From: Rossellomorea sp. BNER
GTDB lineage: Bacteria; Bacillota; Bacilli; Bacillales; Bacillaceae_B
Direction of reading: 5' to 3'
Length of the DNA: 64,000 nucleotides
Assembly (NCBI GenBank): GCA_024213275.1
Contig: JANAVG010000008.1
Location: 99,392 to 163,391 of the forward strand
A model generated the notes under the pieces. That model saw only the letters and a program-made list of their open reading frames with translations, was not told the origin of the DNA and ran no database searches. Below, piece after piece: positions 54,993 through 63,037 of this stretch. A program made the translations under genes and the position numbers. Each line of letters starts with the position of its first letter. Within the stretch, counting starts at the first letter, position 1.

Positions 54993-55835
54993 ATGTTATA
55001 TATCGGATTAACCGGTTGGGGAGATCATGACACATTATATACGAACCGTTCCTCAAAAGATAAATTGAAAGAGTATGGCTCTCATTTTCCTACGGTTGAA
55101 GTGGATACTTCTTTTTATGCTGTGCAGCCTATTCGAAATGCGGAAAAATGGGTGAAGGATACTCCCGATGGATTCCAATTTATTGTAAAAGCCTATCAAG
55201 GAATAACTGGCCATCAAAGAGGTGACATCCCTTTCTCCTCTAGGGAAGAGATGTTTATCGCTTTTAAAGAATCATTGAGGCCATACATAGAAGCAAACAA
55301 ATTAGCTATGGTTCTTCTGCAATTTCCACCTTGGTTTAATTGTAAAAAATCCCATGTAGACTATATAAGATATTGCAAAGAAATGCTGAAAGATTTACCT
55401 CTTTCTTTAGAGTTTCGGAATCAATCATGGTTTAGGTCACACTTAAGAGAGAAGACGATATTATTTATGAAGGAAGAAGGCTGGATACATAGCATCTGTG
55501 ATGAACCCCAAGCAGGAGAGGGCTCGATTCCCACAATTTTAGAGCCGACACATCCGGATAAAACCCTCATTCGTTTTCATGGACGAAATGTTCATGGCTG
55601 GGCAAAACCTAATGGTGAAAATTGGCGTGAAGTTCGATACCTCTATCGATATAATGAGGAAGAGTTATTAGAATGGAAGCAGAAAATTACACAAATAATA
55701 GAAAAATCAAAAGACATTTACATCCTATTCAACAATAACTCTGGTGGCGATGCGGCAGATAATGCAAAACAATTTATTGAGTTATTAGATATTCAATATC
55801 AAAACCTCGCACCAAGACAGTTGGACTTATTTTGA
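54993..55835 (+). CDS. yunF: DUF72-family protein YunF
   Basis: A 280-residue protein of the DUF72 TIM-barrel-like family. Family features are the start YIGLTGWGDHDTLY, the TSFYAVQP block near 45, GFQFIVKAYQGITGH, the LLQFPPWF segment, LSLEFRNQSWF and LIRFHGRNVHGW, and the ending NNNSGGDAADNAKQF. The family has no agreed biochemical role. It starts a run yunF-yunE-yunD-yunC in the order known from B. subtilis. It lies 25 bp before yunE. Confidence 0.9.
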   Translation: MLYIGLTGWGDHDTLYTNRSSKDKLKEYGSHFPTVEVDTSFYAVQPIRNAEKWVKDTPDGFQFIVKAYQGITGHQRGDIPFSSREEMFIAFKESLRPYIEANKLAMVLLQFPPWFNCKKSHVDYIRYCKEMLKDLPLSLEFRNQSWFRSHLREKTILFMKEEGWIHSICDEPQAGEGSIPTILEPTHPDKTLIRFHGRNVHGWAKPNGENWREVRYLYRYNEEELLEWKQKITQIIEKSKDIYILFNNNSGGDAADNAKQFIELLDIQYQNLAPRQLDLF

Positions 55836-55860
55836 ATGGAGACATATTGGAGATGACATA

Positions 55861-56682
55861 ATGGAGTGGGTAGTGCTCGTAATGATTGGCCTTTTGGCAG
55901 GTTCGATAGGTTCACTTGTAGGTCTTGGGGGAGGAATTATTGTTGTTCCGGCTCTACTATACTTTGGCTCTTACACAGACCTTTTAAGTGAGATAACGCC
56001 ACAAATAGCCGTTGGAACATCACTTATCATCATGATCTTTACAGGTCTTTCGTCAACATTATCGTATATTAAACATAAAACGGTGGATTACAAAAGTGGA
56101 CTTATCTTTTTTGCCGGATCAGGGCCTGGATCCATCATTGGAGCTTGGGTCAATAAATATTTAGATATGAATTCCTTTAACCTTTATTTTGGAATCTTTA
56201 TCATTATAGTTGCGATTATTTTACTTATAAGAAACCGGTTAAAACCCATTGAAATTTTTCAACATAGTAGCTATCAAAGATCATTTAAAGATCCACAAGG
56301 CTATACCTATCGATATGGTTTTCCACCGCTTTTGGGCGCAGGTTTCGCGTTTATAGTTGGCTTTACATCGGGATTATTCGGAATTGGGGGAGGCTCCTTA
56401 ATGGTCCCAGCGATGATTCTTGTTTTCCTGTTCCCACCGCATGTCGCAATAGCAACAAGCATGTTTATGGTGTTTTTATCAGCATTGGTAAGCTCCGCGA
56501 CCCATGTGCTTTTAGGAAATATTAATTGGTTATATGCACTGGCACTTATTCCAGGAGCATGGTTTGGAGCAAAACTGGGCTCTTATTTTAATACAAAGCT
56601 ACATTCCAATACGTTAGTTCGTGTACTTAGAATTATTCTGATTCTGGTTGGACTTCGATTAATTTATCAAGGTCTCTTATAG
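55861..56682 (+). CDS. yunE: TSUP/TauE-SafE family membrane protein YunE
   Basis: A 273-residue membrane protein with about eight helices and the two TSUP repeats, each with a glycine-rich motif (SLVGLGGGIIVVPALL near 18-32 and GLFGIGGGSLMVPAMI near 170-186). Members export or import sulfite, sulfonates or related anions. The ATG at 55861 follows GGAGATGACATA. It is co-transcribed with yunF and yunD. Substrate is not known. Confidence 0.92.
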   Translation: MEWVVLVMIGLLAGSIGSLVGLGGGIIVVPALLYFGSYTDLLSEITPQIAVGTSLIIMIFTGLSSTLSYIKHKTVDYKSGLIFFAGSGPGSIIGAWVNKYLDMNSFNLYFGIFIIIVAIILLIRNRLKPIEIFQHSSYQRSFKDPQGYTYRYGFPPLLGAGFAFIVGFTSGLFGIGGGSLMVPAMILVFLFPPHVAIATSMFMVFLSALVSSATHVLLGNINWLYALALIPGAWFGAKLGSYFNTKLHSNTLVRVLRIILILVGLRLIYQGLL

Positions 56683-56701
56683 AAAGAAAAGGAGGCGAAG
56701 C

Positions 56702-58072
56702 ATGAAGGAAATCATACATATTTATCATACCAACGATTTACATAGTCACTTTGAAAATTGGCCAAGAATTCGGGAGTTTTTAAAAGGGAGAAAAAAGTGG
56801 CATACAGAAGTGGGAGATCCAGTCTTTTTGTTCGATATTGGTGATCATACAGATCGGTGGCATCCTTTTACTGAGGGAACTGAAGGGAAGGGAAATGTGG
56901 CCATGTTAAATGAGGTTGGCTATGACGCCATTACGATAGGAAACAATGAAGGGATTACTTTTTCCTATAATGAGTTAGATTCCCTATATAATGACGCTTC
57001 CTTTGACATAATTGTTGCTAATCTTTTTAATAAAAACATGGAAATTCCTAAATGGGCCGTTCCTTATAAAATTTATGAAACAAAAACGGGTATGAAATTG
57101 GGGGTTGTTGCCGTAACTGCCTATTTTCCTGCTTTTTATCAGCCTCTTGGGTGGAATTTAACTCCTCCTATTGAAGAATTGAGAAAACAAATTGATAAAA
57201 TAAAAAATGAAGTGAATACTATTGTGTTACTGTCACATCTTGGGATTCGCGATGATGAAAGAATAGCTAAAGAGTTTCCTGAGGTTGATTTAATACTTGG
57301 AGCCCACACCCATCATATTTTTCACGAAGGTAAAGAGATTAATGGAACCCTTTTAGGGGCTGCTGGTAAATTTGGTTATTATGTGGGGCATGTACAATTA
57401 GAAGTTGATACAGACAAAAATAAAATCGCAGCAAAAAAAGCACAGCTTTATGAACACCATGAATTAGATGAAGTAAATGGAGAAGAGCTTGAGATTCAGA
57501 ATTGGTTTCATAAGGGTGAAAAACTTTTGGGAGAAACCATTATGAACCTGCCGGAGCCAATAGAGGCAGAATGGTTTAAGTCGTCACCACTGCCCCAAAT
57601 ATTATGTGATGCATTATTAGAATGGTGTGCAGGGGATTGTGCTTTTCTTAACTCGGGACTTTTACTTAATGGATTGGAAAAAGGAAATGTAACTAAATAT
57701 GATATCCATTCGATTTTGCCGCATCCAATCAATCCTTGTGTCATCGAATTAAAAGGGTCTGAATTAAAAGAAGTGGTAAAACAAACTTTTGACGAAGATT
57801 GGCCACATTTACAGGTGATAGGTTTAGGGTTTAGAGGTAAAATAATGGGAAACTTTGTTTATTCTGAAGTATCGTTTGATCATTCTACGCAGGAAATGAA
57901 AATTAAAGGTGAACCCCTCAATCCAAAGAAGGTATACAAATTAGTAACGACAGATATGTTCACATTCGGTCAATTCTTTCCTGAGCTGTCGAGAGCAAAG
58001 AAACAATACTTCATGCCCGAATTCTTAAGGGATGTCCTTGCTTGGAAATTAAAACGAATCGGCCAAAGCTAA
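56702..58072 (+). CDS. yunD: 5'-nucleotidase/metallophosphatase-family protein YunD
   Basis: A 456-residue cytoplasmic member of the UshA-like family. The N-terminal metallophosphatase shows HTNDLHSHFENW, FDIGDHTDRW, ITIGNNEG, LLSHLGIRDDE and LGAHTHHIF; the C-terminal half matches the 5'-nucleotidase substrate domain (CAFLNSGLLLNGL, KLVTTDMFTFG). No signal peptide is present, unlike periplasmic relatives. It follows yunE by 19 bp. Confidence 0.92.
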   Translation: MKEIIHIYHTNDLHSHFENWPRIREFLKGRKKWHTEVGDPVFLFDIGDHTDRWHPFTEGTEGKGNVAMLNEVGYDAITIGNNEGITFSYNELDSLYNDASFDIIVANLFNKNMEIPKWAVPYKIYETKTGMKLGVVAVTAYFPAFYQPLGWNLTPPIEELRKQIDKIKNEVNTIVLLSHLGIRDDERIAKEFPEVDLILGAHTHHIFHEGKEINGTLLGAAGKFGYYVGHVQLEVDTDKNKIAAKKAQLYEHHELDEVNGEELEIQNWFHKGEKLLGETIMNLPEPIEAEWFKSSPLPQILCDALLEWCAGDCAFLNSGLLLNGLEKGNVTKYDIHSILPHPINPCVIELKGSELKEVVKQTFDEDWPHLQVIGLGFRGKIMGNFVYSEVSFDHSTQEMKIKGEPLNPKKVYKLVTTDMFTFGQFFPELSRAKKQYFMPEFLRDVLAWKLKRIGQS

Positions 58073-58128
58073 TCATTCACCTTATCCCCCTTTTACTCAT
58101 AAATATGAGAGTAGAGGAGAGGATGAAT

Positions 58129-58431
58129 ATGATGAATCTGTCGCCTTTAGAAATAGGGGGACATACTTTTCTTGCCATCTCGGTCGAGTTACCCAAAACC
58201 AATCTGCTCGTAGTTTCGAGCGATAAAGGATATATCATGTGTGGAGCATTAGATGTCGGACTTCTAAATGAAAAACTGAAGGACCGAAAAATAATCGCAG
58301 GGCGCGCAGTCGGAGTTAAAACGATTGATCAGCTCCTAGAAGCACCATTAGAATCTATCACATTAGAAGCTGAACAACTAGGAATTACAAAAGGCATGAT
58401 TGGGAAAGATGCTTTATTAAAAATGATATGA
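58129..58431 (+). CDS. yunC: YunC-like protein (DUF1805)
   Basis: A 100-residue protein beginning MMNLSPLEIGGHTFLAISVELP, with the conserved SSDKGYIMCGALDVGLLNEKL and IIAGRAVGVKTIDQLLEAPL. It has a small alpha/beta fold of unknown function. I start at 58129, six bases after GAGGAGAGG; ATGs at 58123 and 58132 are also in frame. It ends the yunFEDC operon, with a terminator at 58446. Confidence 0.88.
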   Translation: MMNLSPLEIGGHTFLAISVELPKTNLLVVSSDKGYIMCGALDVGLLNEKLKDRKIIAGRAVGVKTIDQLLEAPLESITLEAEQLGITKGMIGKDALLKMI

Positions 58432-58445
58432 CCTTTTGATTGGAT

Positions 58446-58469
58446 GACCCCTTTAAAGGGGTTTTTTTG
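58446..58469 (+). terminator. Terminator of the yunFEDC operon
   Basis: ACCCCTTT pairs with AAAGGGGT, followed by seven Ts. Confidence 0.92.
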
Positions 58470-58495
58470 TTGGAGATGTGTGGGATAGTATGGGT

Positions 58496-58563
58496 GGTGC
58501 CAGGTACAAAAGGGCAAAATTGTACCTGGTACAAAATGGCGTAAATGTACCAGGTACAAAAAG
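58496..58563. repeat. Family E: three GTACC/GGTAC palindromic units
   Basis: CCAGGTACAAAA, TGTACCTGGTACAAAA and TGTACCAGGTACAAAA follow one another, each with a GTACC-GGTAC palindrome, allowing alternative hairpins. They sit just after the yunC terminator in a 347-bp gap before the HD-GYP gene; the rest of the gap shows nothing recognised. Confidence 0.75.
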
Positions 58564-58778
58564 TAGATTGGCTAACACAAAAACCTGCACATAGGACAGC
58601 CATTTAATACATTCCCTAGTCATTTCTCCATCAATCCTCAACGCCTCCACTCTTTCTATTCATCTGGGAATATTTACGTTTCGCAGTGTTTTTTATCTTG
58701 AAATGTCATATCTATACATTATAATGGAGTTACTAGTAATTTTTGTCGAAAAATGAAGGAATTACATAGGAGAATTTG

Positions 58779-59891
58779 ATGAGGCTGATATCAACGAGGA
58801 CTTTAAAACCTGGAATGGTTCTGGCAACAACTGTATATAATGGTCAAGGTCAAGCTCTTATTCAAGAGAAGGTTTCTATTACCGAAAGAATGATTAGAAG
58901 GCTGAGTGAGCTTGAAGTTCAATATGTTTATATTGAAGATCGTCTTTCATCTGGAATTAAAGTGAAGGATGCCGTTCCTTATGCAGTAAGACAGGAAGCT
59001 GTTTACACGATAGAAGAGACATTTAAGAAGATTAATAATCATCGATTATCGATTAACGCAATAGCGCTTGAGAAAAGTGCTGATAACTTTAAAGTTATTA
59101 TTGATACAGTATTAAAAGAAATTAAACATAATAATGAGTTAATAACGATTTTAACAGATGTATTTACGTATGATTCATATATTGTCCATCATTCTTTTAA
59201 TGTAACCATCTATACGTTAGCGATCGGGATGGAATTAAAACTTCCTTCTAAACAGCTTGAAATGTTAGGGTTAGGGGCGATTCTTCATGATATTGGGAAA
59301 ATGCTTGTTCCAGAAGCAATTCTCATGAAGCCAGATAAGCTAACAATAGATGAATTTTCTGAAGTGAAAAAACACTCCCAACACGGGTTTAATATTTTAA
59401 GACAATTACACAGTGTCTCCCTTATTGTAGCTCACTGTGCATTTCAGCATCATGAACGGTTAGATGGGTCCGGTTATCCAAGGGGAATCAAGGGAGAGGA
59501 TATTCATCCATTTGCTAAGATCATTGCGGTTGCTGATGTGTTTGATGCAATGACTTCAAACAGGGTTTATCGTCGTGCAATGCTTCCACATGAAGCTCTC
59601 AAAGTGCTATATGCTGGAGCAGGAACTCTTTTCGATAAAAATGTTGTGGAAGCTTTCCGTAACTCTGTAGCGATTTATCCTAATGGGATGGTGGTTATTT
59701 TGAGTGATGGTAGAAAGGGAATTGTAAGTAAGCAAAACAAAGGTTTAGCAGACCGACCTGTTCTACGAATCATTGAAGAAAACCAAAATGAGCTATTACA
59801 TCCTTATGAATTAGATCTGAAATTGAACCTCGATTTGGTCATTCATGACTTTGATGCTGATTACGAAAGTAATGTAACAAATGTAAATTAA
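58779..59891 (+). CDS. HD-GYP domain protein (putative c-di-GMP phosphodiesterase)
   Basis: A 370-residue cytoplasmic protein. A ~90-residue N-terminal region precedes an HD-GYP domain with LGAILHDIGKMLVPE, KHSQHGF, CAFQHHERLDGSGYPRGI, and VADVFDAMTSNRVYR. The exact GYP triad within HHERLDGSGYP is intact, so hydrolysis of cyclic di-GMP is plausible. About 80 residues follow the domain (NGMVVILSDGRKGIV). The ATG at 58779 follows ATAGGAGAATTTG. It is monocistronic; no output partner is adjacent. Confidence 0.9.
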   Translation: MRLISTRTLKPGMVLATTVYNGQGQALIQEKVSITERMIRRLSELEVQYVYIEDRLSSGIKVKDAVPYAVRQEAVYTIEETFKKINNHRLSINAIALEKSADNFKVIIDTVLKEIKHNNELITILTDVFTYDSYIVHHSFNVTIYTLAIGMELKLPSKQLEMLGLGAILHDIGKMLVPEAILMKPDKLTIDEFSEVKKHSQHGFNILRQLHSVSLIVAHCAFQHHERLDGSGYPRGIKGEDIHPFAKIIAVADVFDAMTSNRVYRRAMLPHEALKVLYAGAGTLFDKNVVEAFRNSVAIYPNGMVVILSDGRKGIVSKQNKGLADRPVLRIIEENQNELLHPYELDLKLNLDLVIHDFDADYESNVTNVN

Positions 59892-59949
59892 TTTTTTAGG
59901 CTAATCCCTACTTTACGAGCATACACATAGCTTGTAAGGGGGGATTTTT

Positions 59950-60696
59950 TTGATAAGAATAAAAAAATACAAACCCCGAAGAGGACCGTTGCCTTTTCGA
60001 TATGTGTTCTTACTCAGCTTTGTATTTTTTATGTTTTCGACAGCGGGTGGATTATGGATGATCAATGCTGGAATTAAGCCGACATTAACTGCTTATGCTG
60101 AGACACAAACCGAGAAAATCGGTACTATGGTTATCAATAAGGCCATTACGAAGAAGATTGCAAATGGAATTGATGTAGATAAGTTGATGGAAGGGATTTC
60201 TTCGGAGGATGGTATTCAATACAATACAGAAATTATAAATAGGGTCCAATCTGAAATAACCAATCTAGTACAGTTAAATTTAAAAGAAGCCGAACGAGGA
60301 AATCTTGAAGAGTTGGAATTTTTAACGGATGTTGAAATCGATGAGGAGCAAAGCGGGAAATCTGATGGAATTGTTTACTCTGTTCCATTAGGGCAAGCAA
60401 CGAATAATGCATTATTAGCAAATTTAGGACCACAAATACCGATTCGATTTAATGCGATTGGTGCGGTTCAATCTAACTTAAAAACGGATGTCGAACCCTT
60501 TGGGATAAATAATGCCATTGTGAAAGTTTTTGTTCATCTTAAGGTAGATGTCCAAATCATTATTCCATTTGCAACCGAAACAACTTCAATAGAACAGGAA
60601 ATTCTTATTGCAATGAGAGAATTTAAAGGAGAGGTTCCTCAATTTTATAATAATGGCGGAGAGTCATCACCTTCAATTGAGGTACCGGTCGATTAA
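59950..60696 (+). CDS. yunB: Sporulation protein YunB
   Basis: A 248-residue protein with one N-terminal membrane helix (about 18-40) after a basic stretch (KKYKPRRGPLPFRY). The rest lies outside the cytoplasm and shows FRYVFLLSFVFFM and KTDVEPFGINNAIVKVFVHLKVDVQIIIPFATE, conserved in YunB. B. subtilis yunB is made under sigma-E in the mother cell and is needed for full sporulation. The start is TTG with AAGGGGGG about six bases upstream. It follows the HD-GYP gene by 58 bp but probably has its own promoter. Confidence 0.9.
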   Translation: MIRIKKYKPRRGPLPFRYVFLLSFVFFMFSTAGGLWMINAGIKPTLTAYAETQTEKIGTMVINKAITKKIANGIDVDKLMEGISSEDGIQYNTEIINRVQSEITNLVQLNLKEAERGNLEELEFLTDVEIDEEQSGKSDGIVYSVPLGQATNNALLANLGPQIPIRFNAIGAVQSNLKTDVEPFGINNAIVKVFVHLKVDVQIIIPFATETTSIEQEILIAMREFKGEVPQFYNNGGESSPSIEVPVD

Positions 60697-60725
60697 ACCT
60701 AGCAGTCATTCCCATAAAAAAATAG

Positions 60726-60754
60726 TTGTCAAAATGTGAACAACTTGTTATATT
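60726..60754 (+). promoter_or_regulatory. Promoter of the lysine-riboswitch transcript
   Basis: TTGTCA at 60726-60731 and TATATT at 60749-60754, 17 bp apart, lie about 45 bp upstream of the riboswitch. Confidence 0.7.
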
Positions 60755-60794
60755 TAAAAAAGATTAAAATATAATAAAATAATCCTTATCATCA

Positions 60795-61050
60795 AAATCC
60801 GATGGGGTAGAGGCTGCATAGTTCATCAGTATTCTTTGGGAGAATGACACCAATGAACAGAGAAGAAAGGGAACATATGCCGAAGTATTAGCGGGTTCGT
60901 CAAAATCCTCTTTACTGGGGTTACCTTGAACAAAGGTAACACTGTCATTATGGAGCATTCATAATGGGGAGCTACAGATCGTGATGGAGAAAATAACTGC
61001 ATTACTAAAAGGTAATGATAGGTATTCTCTATCGTTGCCTTTTTTATTTT
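60795..61050 (+). ncRNA. Lysine riboswitch (L-box) with terminator
   Basis: Conserved blocks appear in order: GGGGTAGAGGCTGCAT (60804-60819), CAGTATTCTTTGGGAGAA, AGAAAGGGAACATATGCCGA, then ACTGGGGTTACCTTG, AAGGTAACACTGTCATTATG and GGGGAGCTAC. A terminator stem follows (AAAGGTAATGATAG pairing with CTATCGTTGCCTTT, then Ts, 61007-61050). Lysine binding favours termination. The target is an NhaC-family transporter, a known lysine-regulon member. Confidence 0.92.
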
Positions 61051-61105
61051 TATCCTCTGTCATGCTAAGAATGTTCCCCCCTATCAAAATTAGGAGGAGG
61101 AAAAC

Positions 61106-62674
61106 ATGGAAAACACTATCTACTCATTAATACCACCCCTTTTAGCCATTTTAATGGTTATTCTGACAAGAAGAGTGCTTCTTTCGTTAGGAGCAGGAAT
61201 TGTCGCTGCGGCCTTTTTACTGGCTGAATTTTCACTCATAAAAACATTCACAATTATTTGGGATGCTGTAAAAGGCATTTTTGTTGCTGATGGTGCATTG
61301 AATACATGGAATGTGTATATTATTTTATTCCTATTAATTCTTGGGGTCATCACTGCATTTGTTAATATTTCTGGCGGAAGTCGCGCTTTTGGAGAATGGG
61401 CGACCAAACGTGTAAAAACTAGAGCGGGTGCTCAAGTTATGACGGCGATTCTCGGTATCATTATTTTTATTGATGATTATTTCAATGCATTAGCTGTTGG
61501 ACAAGTATCACGCCCAATTACTGACCGTCATCGAATTTCACGTGCTAAATTAGCGTATATCATTGATTCAACTTCTGCCCCGATTTGTGTCGTATCACCT
61601 ATTTCAAGCTGGGGAGCTTATATTATTGGAATCTTAGGAACAATATTAGCTACCCATCAGATTACTGAGTACTCTCCATTTTCTGCGTTCATTCAAATGA
61701 TTCCGATGAACATGTATGTCTGGGCAACGATTATTATTGTGTTTATTGTAGCTATTAAAGGAATCGAATTTGGACAAATGAAGAAGCATGAAGAAAAAGC
61801 TATTGAAACAGGAGAAGTATTTGACTCTTCTAAAGAAATTCCTGGTGAGTTAAAAAATGATTTACCGGTAAGTGAAAAAGGAACTGTTGGAGATTTAGTA
61901 TGGCCAATCGTTGCCCTTGTTGTCGGTACGGTTGGAGCAATGCTGTTGACTGGTTATCAGGTCGTTGGAGAATTTTCGTTACTTGCCATATTTGAAAATA
62001 CAGATGTTGCCGCTTCTCTTCTTTACGGAGGATTATTCGGACTAATCGTATCTATCATTTTCTTCGCCATTCAAGTATCGAAAAAAGGTGTGGAAGGAAA
62101 AGCCTTTGGTCCTGGCTTGATTGAAGGAGTAAAATCCATGCTTCCAGCTGTATATATCTTATTATTTGCATGGGTGATTGTAACCTTGATAGATTCACTT
62201 GGAACAGGAGCCTACTTAGCTGGATTAGTAGAAAGCTCTAATCTTAATACTGGACTATTACCAGTTATCCTCTTTATTGTGGCAGGAATTATGGCGTTTT
62301 CAACTGGTACATCATGGGGATCATTTGGAATTCTATTACCGATTGCTGGTGAAATTGCCGCCTCTACAGATGTATCTATTCTATTGCCTGCTATGGCTGC
62401 TGTATTAGCGGGGTCTGTATTCGGAGATCATTGTTCACCAATTTCTGATACAACGATACTCTCTTCTACTGGAGCAGGAAGTAACCATATTGATCATGTT
62501 GTCACTCAGCTACCTTATGCCATCACAGGAGCTGTCATTGCAGCAGCTGGGTTCTTAATTTTAGGATTAACTGGCAGCACACTTATTGGTTTGGCAGTAG
62601 TCATACTCATTCTAGTTTTGTTTGCAGTATTTGGAAAGAGTAAGCAAGTACAATCACAATCTCATTCACAATAA
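61106..62674 (+). CDS. NhaC-family transporter, probable lysine transporter
   Basis: A 522-residue membrane protein with about twelve helices of the NhaC ion-transporter family. The family block GIIIFIDDYFNALAVGQVSRPITD is present, with SAPICVVSPISSWGAYIIGILG and the late AGSVFGDHCSPISDTTILSSTGAG. Annotated relatives are called Na+/H+ antiporters. Control by a lysine riboswitch points instead to lysine uptake or exchange, as proposed for LysW-type members. The ATG follows TTAGGAGGAGG. Terminator at 62679. Confidence 0.9.
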   Translation: MENTIYSLIPPLLAILMVILTRRVLLSLGAGIVAAAFLLAEFSLIKTFTIIWDAVKGIFVADGALNTWNVYIILFLLILGVITAFVNISGGSRAFGEWATKRVKTRAGAQVMTAILGIIIFIDDYFNALAVGQVSRPITDRHRISRAKLAYIIDSTSAPICVVSPISSWGAYIIGILGTILATHQITEYSPFSAFIQMIPMNMYVWATIIIVFIVAIKGIEFGQMKKHEEKAIETGEVFDSSKEIPGELKNDLPVSEKGTVGDLVWPIVALVVGTVGAMLLTGYQVVGEFSLLAIFENTDVAASLLYGGLFGLIVSIIFFAIQVSKKGVEGKAFGPGLIEGVKSMLPAVYILLFAWVIVTLIDSLGTGAYLAGLVESSNLNTGLLPVILFIVAGIMAFSTGTSWGSFGILLPIAGEIAASTDVSILLPAMAAVLAGSVFGDHCSPISDTTILSSTGAGSNHIDHVVTQLPYAITGAVIAAAGFLILGLTGSTLIGLAVVILILVLFAVFGKSKQVQSQSHSQ

Positions 62675-62678
62675 TTCT

Positions 62679-62714
62679 TAAGACAGAGCCTTATTGGGGC
62701 TTTGTCTTTTTTTT
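62679..62714 (+). terminator. Terminator of the NhaC-family gene
   Basis: AAGACAGAGCC pairs with GGCTTTGTCTT (one G-T pair), followed by eight Ts. Confidence 0.9.
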
Positions 62715-62934
62715 GTGGCTATTGGTTCAAAGACACAAACTTCCTTTATAACATAAAAAAACAAAACAATTGAAAATAGTTTATTTTGCTGTTTCTTGTA
62801 CTTTTATTAAAAATTTATAGTGGAAAAATGTGTTTTACAGAACGTTTTTAAAACTTAATCAACCCCAATTTAATAAATCTGAAATATAGGGAAAATGTCC
62901 TTATAAAATTAATTATTTAATTTTTAATAATACT

Positions 62935-62963
62935 TTGACAATTGTCCTGGAAGTAGCTATACT
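62935..62963 (+). promoter_or_regulatory. Promoter of the NSS transporter gene
   Basis: TTGACA at 62935-62940 and TATACT at 62958-62963 are 17 bp apart, a near-consensus sigma-A promoter 75 bp before the start codon. The remaining 62715-62934 is AT-rich with nothing recognised. Confidence 0.8.
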
Positions 62964-63037
62964 ATGTTTAGATTATATCAATAATCTGAAAATACAAAAA
63001 GTTTCCACAACTAAGGAAATAATAGGGGGTTATAAAG

